Source: an uncultured Collinsella sp. (GTDB taxonomy: Bacteria; Actinomycetota; Coriobacteriia; Coriobacteriales; Coriobacteriaceae). Taken from it: 10,901 bases of DNA. This document shows positions 6,769 to 10,901 of the stretch, one piece after another. A program made the position numbers and the translations under genes. The notes beneath the pieces were generated by a model, which saw nothing but the letters and a program-made list of their open reading frames with translations, was not told the DNA's origin and made no database searches. The stretch spans positions 1 through 10,901 of the forward strand of contig URTP01000066.1 of NCBI GenBank assembly GCA_900550835.1. The letters are read 5' to 3'. How positions within the stretch are numbered: position 1 is the stretch's first letter; every line of letters starts with the position of its first letter.

Positions 6769-6774
6769 AGTATA
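6769..6774 (-). promoter_or_regulatory. Putative -10 box upstream of the flavin reductase gene
   Basis: TATACT on the minus strand (5 of 6 matches to TATAAT) is preceded by TTGCT, which resembles an extended -10 shifted by one base. No good -35 lies 16-18 nt upstream. Transcription from here would start near 6762, giving a leader of about 98 nt that includes the terminator hairpin. Confidence 0.35.
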
Positions 6775-6872
6775 AGCAAGATGAGACGCCCGCAGTTGCG
6801 GTGAAATAAGGACTGAATAGCCCCTCAAACAGGCAAAACAGTCCGTATTCCACCGTAACTTATACAGAACGC

Positions 6873-7343
6873 CTAGCGATTGCGCTCCTTGAGGGCGCGG
6901 TCGATCTCGCGCTGGACATCGCGCTTGGCCATATCCTCGCGCTTGTCGTAAAGTTTCTTGCCGCGGCCTAGGCCCAGCAGCAGCTTTACGCGGCCGTCGG
7001 TATTAAAGTAGAGCTCCAGCGGCACCAGCGCATAGCCGCGGTTGCGAAGTTTGCCGTCAAGAAAGCCGATCTCCTTGCGGTGCAGCAGCAGACGGCGCCG
7101 ACGGTCGGGATCGCGATTCCACACGCCACCATGGCTATAAGGGTGGATATGCAGGCCGACGAGCCAGCACTCCCCGCCACGAATCAGTGCGAAGGTATCG
7201 GTAATCTGGCACGCGCGCTCGCGAATCGACTTGACCTCGGTACCGCTCAGCTCAATACCGCACTCAAACGTCTCATCGATAAAGTACTCGTGATGTGCCG
7301 AGCGATTCTTGGAAATGAGCTTGCGCTCGCGCTTACTGGGCAT
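6873..7343 (-). CDS. smpB: SsrA (tmRNA)-binding protein SmpB
   Basis: SmpB binds tmRNA and, with it, rescues ribosomes stalled on non-stop messages in the cytoplasm. The 156-aa product (typical length) has the beta-barrel signature YFIDETFECGIELSGTEVKSIRE near residues 20-42. It also has LHIHPYSHGGVWNRDPDRRRRLLLH, the LVPLELYF strand, and LGRGKKLYDKREDMAKRD followed by the basic C-terminal tail that enters the mRNA channel. The usual NHDP motif reads NRDP here. The frame is open upstream to 7484, but the ATG at 7343 follows AAGGAGG at 6-nt spacing and gives the canonical N-terminus MPSKRERKLISKNR. It overlaps the TPR gene by 11 bp, so translation is probably coupled. No tmRNA gene is visible in the window. 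Confidence 0.97.
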   Translation of the reverse strand: MPSKRERKLISKNRSAHHEYFIDETFECGIELSGTEVKSIRERACQITDTFALIRGGECWLVGLHIHPYSHGGVWNRDPDRRRRLLLHRKEIGFLDGKLRNRGYALVPLELYFNTDGRVKLLLGLGRGKKLYDKREDMAKRDVQREIDRALKERNR

Positions 7344-8250
7344 CGCCGGCCTCCTTGGCGCCATCGGCGTTTGAGCCCGCAGCCTCGCGCTTTGCCTTGC
7401 GCTCGGCGTTAAGCTCGGCATCACTCTCGCGCACCAGCTTGATAATCGCCGCGCACGCCTCTTCGCCCACCAGGTCGCGGGCACGGACCGTCAGGCGCGT
7501 AGCCTCCTGCTTGTCGCCGTCGCTTGCAGCATCGGTCGCGCACATGATCAGGCAGATGGCGATCTCGGCCGAAGGCGAGGTCGGCACGCCCTGCAGGGCG
7601 AGCTCACCCATCACATGGTCGTCACTCTCGTCCGCGGCATCCGGATAGGTGGTATGGATCTTGTTGAGCAGGCGCGTCGTATGCGCATCATTGGGCGCCA
7701 GGCGCAGCGCCAGACGCGCGCAGCCCACGGCAGCCGAAATGTTCTCGGTCTCGGGCTCCAAGAAGTACTGACCCAAGTTGGTGTAGGCGCGTGCGGCGCA
7801 CTTACCGTCGCTCGCGCGCTCCAGCACCGAGAACGAGAGCGATGCCCACTCCTGCTTGTCCTCGAGCGCGCGGAACAGCTCGGCCAAGTCCAAGCGATAG
7901 TTGCAGTTCATGGGATCCCAACGCACGGCCTGCATCAGGGCATTCCGAGCACTCACATAATCCTGCTGGCGAATGTAGGCAAACGCCATGTCGGAGTACA
8001 GGCGGTCAAAGGGAACCTCGACCTGCACCAGCTCGCGCGGATCCTTCTCCACACGGCGATAGGCCAGGCGCTCAAACTTGCTGTCGAAGCTAAAGTACTG
8101 GCGCTTCTCCTCCGTCTTGCACTCAGCGTCGATATACTCCTCGGCGAGCTCCACCAGACGCTCAAGCAGCGGCGTCGCCGTAGCCAGGTCGCCCTGCGCC
8201 AGATAGTTCTCGGCATACGTGATGTCTTCCAAGCTGATAGGCAGGTCCAT
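7333..8250 (-). CDS. Tetratricopeptide-repeat protein of unknown function
   Basis: This is a 305-aa, acidic, probably cytoplasmic protein with no signal peptide or membrane segment. Helical repeats resembling TPRs are visible at about residues 9-44 (AENYLAQGDLATATPLLERL), 82-115 (YSDMAFAYIRQQDYVSARNALMQAVRWDP), 116-150 and 154-188 (YTNLGQYFLE...AVGCARLALRLAPND). Such repeats normally mediate protein-protein contacts; I recognise no catalytic motif. The last 35 residues are charged and Ala/Lys/Glu-rich and look disordered. The ATG at 8250 follows GAGGAG at 5-nt spacing. The stop codon lies inside the start of smpB, and the smpB ribosome-binding site is within this reading frame, making a two-gene operon. 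A direct role in ribosome rescue is not shown by the sequence. Confidence 0.88.
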   Translation of the reverse strand: MDLPISLEDITYAENYLAQGDLATATPLLERLVELAEEYIDAECKTEEKRQYFSFDSKFERLAYRRVEKDPRELVQVEVPFDRLYSDMAFAYIRQQDYVSARNALMQAVRWDPMNCNYRLDLAELFRALEDKQEWASLSFSVLERASDGKCAARAYTNLGQYFLEPETENISAAVGCARLALRLAPNDAHTTRLLNKIHTTYPDAADESDDHVMGELALQGVPTSPSAEIAICLIMCATDAASDGDKQEATRLTVRARDLVGEEACAAIIKLVRESDAELNAERKAKREAAGSNADGAKEAGDAQ

Positions 8251-8307
8251 GACAACTCCTCGGTCCGGGCGGCAGACTCAACGCGCGCCTTAAATATCGG
8301 TCAATAC

Positions 8308-8338
8308 ACAAAACCCGGGTCTCTAACGAGGCCCGGGC
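8308..8338 (-). terminator. Intrinsic terminator of the tRNA operon
   Basis: On the minus strand CCCGGG (8332-8337) pairs with CCCGGG (8314-8319), with an inner CUC/GAG stem closing a GUUA loop, followed by UUUU (8310-8313). It begins 10 bp after the tRNA-Glu CCA end and 58 bp before the TPR gene, separating the tRNA transcript from that gene. Confidence 0.85.
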
Positions 8339-8347
8339 GTTCAATTT

Positions 8348-8424
8348 TGGTAGCCCGTACCAGATTCGAACTGGTGATCTCCGCCTTGAGAGGGCGGCGT
8401 CCTAAACCGCTAGACGAACGGGCC
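8348..8424 (-). tRNA. tRNA-Glu (anticodon CUC)
   Basis: The minus strand folds as a cloverleaf with acceptor GGCCCGT/ACGGGCT (G1-U72 wobble). The D-arm contains TCTAGCGGTTTAGGA, the anticodon stem is CCGCC/GGCGG with loop CTCTCAA (anticodon CTC), and the T-arm is ACCAG-TTCGAAT-CTGGT. The 3' CCA is encoded. The total is 77 nt. Confidence 0.95.
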
Positions 8425-8441
8425 ATATGTAGCAAATGCAA

Positions 8442-8515
8442 TGGCTGGGATGGAGGGAGTCGAACCCCCATTGACGGAACCAGAATCCGCTGTCCTGCCA
8501 TTAGACGACATCCCA
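8442..8515 (-). tRNA. tRNA-Gln (anticodon CUG)
   Basis: The minus strand folds with acceptor TGGGATG/CATCCCA (the U1-A72 pair typical of tRNA-Gln). The anticodon loop TTCTGGT (anticodon CTG) sits on a GCGGA/TCCGT stem, and the T-loop is TTCGACT on GGGGG/CTCCC-type pairing. Discriminator G73 and an encoded CCA complete 74 nt. It lies 17 bp upstream of tRNA-Glu in one transcript. Confidence 0.95.
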
Positions 8516-8559
8516 ATGACTGCATCGCTGCGCTCGGCTGTGCCTTTGCGCAAGAAAGA

Positions 8560-8588
8560 AATATACGGGAAGTCCGGCCGTGACGCAA
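8560..8588 (-). promoter_or_regulatory. Promoter of the tRNA-Gln/tRNA-Glu transcript
   Basis: On the minus strand TTGCGT (8583-8588) and TATATT (8560-8565) are separated by 17 nt. The predicted start near 8553 lies about 38 nt before tRNA-Gln. Just upstream (8597-8622) is an inverted repeat, TTTGACT/AGTCAAA, within an A/T-rich tract that could act as an UP element or a binding site. Confidence 0.6.
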
Positions 8589-8781
8589 GCCCCAATTTTG
8601 ACTTTTTTGAAATTCAGTCAAATACGGCCAACACGTGAAGGACCTGTGAAGTCGACCGCTGCACACGAAGGGCAAAACGCCGCGAGCGGTAGCCGTCAAC
8701 CGTTGGCAGATTCTACCGCGAAAACGATAGCACCAGGCAACACAATCGAAGTATCAATGATCACGTAGATATCGAGGCGCC

Positions 8782-9192
8782 ATGGACGAAGAGCTTGATT
8801 ACCTATGGGAGACCCTGGGCCTCGAGATCACTGCTGACCTTTGGCCCGAACGGGACAAAATCCATCCCACTCTGCGCCCCGCCATCACGGTGATGCAGGC
8901 AAAATACCGCCGTGCATCCTTTTTGATCATGCGGATGTCATGGCACGCGGGACTCCCCGACCTTAAGCGAATCCAGGCAAGCCTCGTCGAGCTGTCCGGT
9001 ATGCCGACCGTCATATCCGAGGCGCACCTGGAGCAGCGCCAGCGCGAGCGACTGCAACAGCAGCGGATCCCCTTTATCTGCCCCGGCGTTCAGGCATATC
9101 TGCCCTTTATGGACGAGGAGTACTGGAGCGGCAAGCCCAACAAGCACGTAAAGGTCTACGATCCGCACGAATGGGCGCAGTTGGAGGACTGA
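8782..9192 (+). CDS. Uncharacterised 136-aa protein, possibly a stand-alone domain of larger wHTH-type proteins
   Basis: I do not recognise this with certainty. The product has an acidic N-terminus and no signal peptide, membrane segment or catalytic motif. The segment KRIQASLVELSGMPTVISEA...QRQRERLQQQRIPFICPGVQAYLPFM (about residues 62-110) resembles, from memory, a domain in larger putative MarR/winged-helix proteins. There a hydrophobic strand, a helix ending in a basic R-IPF turn, and a YLPF strand recur. No helix-turn-helix follows here; the protein ends 26 residues after YLPF. The ATG at 8782 has only a weak GAGG (8774-8777) upstream, with no good promoter. It faces the ArsC-like gene across a palindromic repeat block. 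Coding is supported by an intact frame and codon use like its neighbours; function is unknown. Confidence 0.7.
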   Translation: MDEELDYLWETLGLEITADLWPERDKIHPTLRPAITVMQAKYRRASFLIMRMSWHAGLPDLKRIQASLVELSGMPTVISEAHLEQRQRERLQQQRIPFICPGVQAYLPFMDEEYWSGKPNKHVKVYDPHEWAQLED

Positions 9193-9209
9193 CTGGGGCA
9201 AGCCTGCCG

Positions 9210-9321
9210 GCGGAAAGTGCGTCCCAGATTTCAAGCTCAAACCGGTCCCCACTTTCCCATCGAGCCCTCAACCGGAAACCGTATCCCGTAATCGAAGCTC
9301 AAAACGGGTCGCACTTTCCGC
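9210..9321. repeat. 112-bp palindrome-bounded block with about 31-bp internal periodicity
   Basis: Perfect 12-bp inverted arms GCGGAAAGTGCG (9210-9221) and CGCACTTTCCGC (9310-9321) bound the block, extended inward by CCC/GGG after one mismatch. Inside, AAGCTCAAA-type units recur with CTCAA at 9236, 9267 and 9298, exactly 31 bp apart. The outer two share 21 of 25 bases (9233-9257 and 9295-9319), both ending in CACTTTCC. The block fills the gap between convergent genes, 5 bp from the ArsC-like stop, so it may also terminate transcription, though it lacks a U-tract. Confidence 0.75.
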
Positions 9322-9326
9322 AGCCG

Positions 9327-9686
9327 CTACAGCAACGCCTCGACCCAAGCCGATTCCCTAAAGCCGGGAATCGCAAAGTCGTCGCCCACCAACAGCGGAC
9401 GCTTGACCAGCATGCCGTCGGTCGCCAGCAGCTCGTAGCACTCCCGATCCGTCATGCCCGCATCTAGACGCGCCTTCAGGCCCAGCTCTCGATATTTCAT
9501 GCCCGACGAATTAAAGAAGCGCCGCACCGGCAGTCCCGAACGAGCAATCCAGGTCGCAAGCTCATCAGCCGTGGGATTGTCCAAAACGATATCGCGGTCG
9601 ATATACTCTACCCCGTGTTCGTCCAGCCATGCCTTGGCCTTCTTACAGGTCGAGCACTTGGGATATTCAACAAACAGTACGGTCAT
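9327..9686 (-). CDS. Arsenate reductase-like (ArsC/Spx family) thioredoxin-fold protein
   Basis: This 119-aa cytoplasmic protein has a thioredoxin-like fold with a redox CxxC: YPKCSTCKKAK, Cys11 and Cys14. Further family marks are the IARSGLPVRRFFNSSGMKYREL segment (about residues 47-68) and MLVKRPLLVGDD near residue 93. The CxxC and this pattern are typical of the YusI/YffB/Spx branch. Members of that branch are usually annotated arsenate reductase, but many are not shown to reduce arsenate. The ATG at 9686 follows GGAGG at 6-nt spacing; upstream in-frame codons add 13 unlikely residues. No arsR, arsB or other arsenic gene is present, so a general thiol-redox or stress role is as likely. It lies 92 bp downstream of the MupG-like gene on the same strand and could be cotranscribed with it. 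Confidence 0.9.
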   Translation of the reverse strand: MTVLFVEYPKCSTCKKAKAWLDEHGVEYIDRDIVLDNPTADELATWIARSGLPVRRFFNSSGMKYRELGLKARLDAGMTDRECYELLATDGMLVKRPLLVGDDFAIPGFRESAWVEALL

Positions 9687-9778
9687 GGAAATCCTCCGAA
9701 TATAGATCGGCCAACGCAGGCACACGCCACACGAGGCGCCTTCGCATGATGGGCCAATTGTAGCCCACGGGTCACACG

Positions 9779-10831
9779 CTAAACGAACCGTACCCCGAAT
9801 CCGCGTTTGATGAACGGCAGCAGCTCCATTGCCTCGGGCGTGATATGACCCGCAACGTTCATGCGCTCGTCACCGGGAAGATCGACCCGCGCAATCTCAA
9901 GCTCGCCTTCGTAGCGCCCATAGCCGCTATTGCTCACAGCGATCGACCCCGTCTTTCGTGACAGGCCGGCACCGGCATCCATCGGCACGGAATCCGGCTT
10001 AAGCGTCGTACGCGACTCCTGAGACCTAAAGATGAGGGTGCTCGAATCGGGTCGGTCGTGATGAATCTGCCCACGTACATAGGCATAACCGGGCTCAAGC
10101 TCGCATTGCAGGTCCACGTATCCGGCGGAAACATGAGCAAACTGCGCCCAGCCCGCATCGGAAAGATCGGGGTCGCCGACCAACACAATGTCGCAATCGG
10201 CGCCATGTGCAAGCTCAAGCATATTGAGAGCAACCTTTGACGCGCGACCGCGCTGCGCCTCGACCGTCGGCAGTCCCTCGAATACCGGCCCGCGAACGTT
10301 AGCATCACCCGGCACAAAAGCCATGATTTCGAATCCAAGCGCCGCAAGACGAAGATTCACCCGAGCAATGTCCTCCAGAGTTAAACCGGTATAAGGCTTG
10401 GGGTAAAAATTGTGGCAGGCGGCAAAACGAGTCACATCGGCACCGGCCTCACGCCACGATGCGATTTCATCAGAACTCACCGTCGATGCATTGACCACAA
10501 TGCGAAATACACCGGACAGCTCCGCGACCCGCTGGGCGCTAAAGCCATAGTCCAAACGAAGGTATTCCAACCCCAGGTCGCGCAGGTCCTCGATGCGCTC
10601 AAGCCCGAGCAAATCGCACGTGCGCGGCCCCACATCGGCAATGAGCGCAATGCCGCGGGCGGAAAGCAACGACAGCACCTGGCGAACCTTATCGGCATAC
10701 GCCGCTCCCCCATCCTCGGGAATATGCAGTGAGGTAAACGCATAGCGTGCACCCGCCGCGGCACCACGCTCAATTGTCCGCTCAATATCCTGCAGAGGGC
10801 TGGAAAGATAAATCGAAATACCCGTTTTCAC
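9779..10831 (-). CDS. mupG: MupG-family (DUF871) TIM-barrel protein, probable 6-phospho-N-acetylmuramidase
   Basis: MupG of Staphylococcus aureus hydrolyses MurNAc-6-phosphate-GlcNAc taken up by a PTS, in peptidoglycan recycling. The 350-aa product has the family length and layout. An N-terminal TIM barrel opens with GISIYLSSPLQD and IERGAAAGARYAFTSLHIPED; then come LEYLRLDYGF (88-97), CHNFYPKPYTGLT (139-151), IMAFVPGD (169-176) and GPVFEGLPTVE (181-191). A C-terminal domain of about 100 residues ends in MELLPFIKRGFGVRF. Translation starts at GTG (10831) with AAAGGAG 9 nt upstream; no in-frame ATG is nearby. A strong terminator hairpin directly precedes the ribosome-binding site. The usual PTS and regulator genes, if present, lie right of the window. 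The family is confident; the exact substrate is inferred. Confidence 0.88.
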   Translation of the reverse strand: MKTGISIYLSSPLQDIERTIERGAAAGARYAFTSLHIPEDGGAAYADKVRQVLSLLSARGIALIADVGPRTCDLLGLERIEDLRDLGLEYLRLDYGFSAQRVAELSGVFRIVVNASTVSSDEIASWREAGADVTRFAACHNFYPKPYTGLTLEDIARVNLRLAALGFEIMAFVPGDANVRGPVFEGLPTVEAQRGRASKVALNMLELAHGADCDIVLVGDPDLSDAGWAQFAHVSAGYVDLQCELEPGYAYVRGQIHHDRPDSSTLIFRSQESRTTLKPDSVPMDAGAGLSRKTGSIAVSNSGYGRYEGELEIARVDLPGDERMNVAGHITPEAMELLPFIKRGFGVRFV

Positions 10832-10847
10832 GCTTCAACACTCCTTT

Positions 10848-10881
10848 AAAAAAGGCCGGCGGAGCAGTTAGCCCCGCCGGC
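10848..10881 (-). terminator. Intrinsic terminator directly upstream of the MupG-like gene
   Basis: On the minus strand GCCGGCGG (complement of 10874-10881) pairs over 8 perfect G-C pairs with CCGCCGGC (complement of 10855-10862). The loop is 11 nt, followed by U6 (10848-10853). The U-run is immediately followed by AAAGGAG, the ribosome-binding site of the MupG-like gene, leaving no room for a promoter between them. It presumably ends, or attenuates, a transcript entering from the right edge. Confidence 0.88.
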
Positions 10882-10901
10882 ACAACCATAGCATCAAGAA
10901 A

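Noticed and set aside
6665..6853. N-terminal extension of the flavin reductase by 63 residues
   Set aside because: The extension covers the promoter candidate, dyad and terminator hairpin. The ATG at 6664 has a ribosome-binding site and matches the family N-terminus.
6665..6872. FMN riboswitch or tmRNA gene in the smpB/flavin reductase gap
   Set aside because: I found no conserved FMN-riboswitch helices and no tRNA-like ends or tag-encoding frame. The terminator hairpin and the dyad account for the main visible structure.
7344..7484. N-terminal extension of SmpB by 47 residues
   Set aside because: It overlaps the TPR gene in another frame and has low-complexity composition. The ATG at 7343 has a perfect AAGGAGG and gives the canonical SmpB start.
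9327..9686. Arsenic-resistance locus
   Set aside because: Only one ArsC/Spx-family gene is present, with CxxC rather than decisive arsenate-reductase context, and no arsR, arsB or acr3 lies nearby.

Overview
The window is GC-rich chromosomal DNA of an anaerobic or microaerophilic actinobacterium. The gene set (GltB, GpmA, Nramp MntH, a stand-alone short rubredoxin beside a flavin reductase, SmpB behind a TPR gene, MupG) and the base composition suggest the Coriobacteriia, with a Collinsella-like gut organism as best guess. That placement is inference from protein style; no rRNA or other lineage marker is present.

Layout. (1) 1-3134, minus: the first 1044 residues of the glutamate synthase large subunit (gltB); its 3' end lies left of the window. 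(2) 3135-3593: divergent intergenic region with two tandem copies of a 57-bp palindromic element. (3) 3594-5699, plus: gpmA (glycolysis) and mntH (manganese uptake), probably one transcript. (4) 5700-5927: a third copy of the 57-bp element, then the terminator of the convergent rubredoxin gene. (5) 5928-6664, minus: a 47-aa compact rubredoxin behind a 167-aa flavin reductase. The flavin reductase leader holds a promoter candidate, a 20-bp dyad overlapping the predicted transcription start, and an intrinsic terminator or attenuator. (6) 6873-8250, minus: a TPR protein gene overlapping smpB by 11 bp. (7) 8308-8588, minus: a promoter, tRNA-Gln(CUG), tRNA-Glu(CUC) and a terminator. (8) 8782-9192, plus: an uncharacterised 136-aa protein. 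(9) 9210-9321: a palindrome-bounded block with about 31-bp periodicity between convergent genes. (10) 9327-9686, minus: an ArsC/Spx-family thioredoxin-fold protein. (11) 9779-10831, minus: a MupG-type (DUF871) 6-phospho-N-acetylmuramidase with a GTG start, with an intrinsic terminator abutting its ribosome-binding site.

Most genes are housekeeping: nitrogen assimilation, glycolysis, metal uptake, electron transfer, ribosome rescue, translation and peptidoglycan recycling. No phage, transposase, CRISPR array or recognisable defence locus is visible. The less ordinary material is non-coding: two apparent repeat-element families, and two genes whose ribosome-binding sites lie just downstream of intrinsic terminators. 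At protein level the notable points are the split flavoprotein/rubredoxin pair, the short rubredoxin, and the 136-aa protein that looks like a detached domain.
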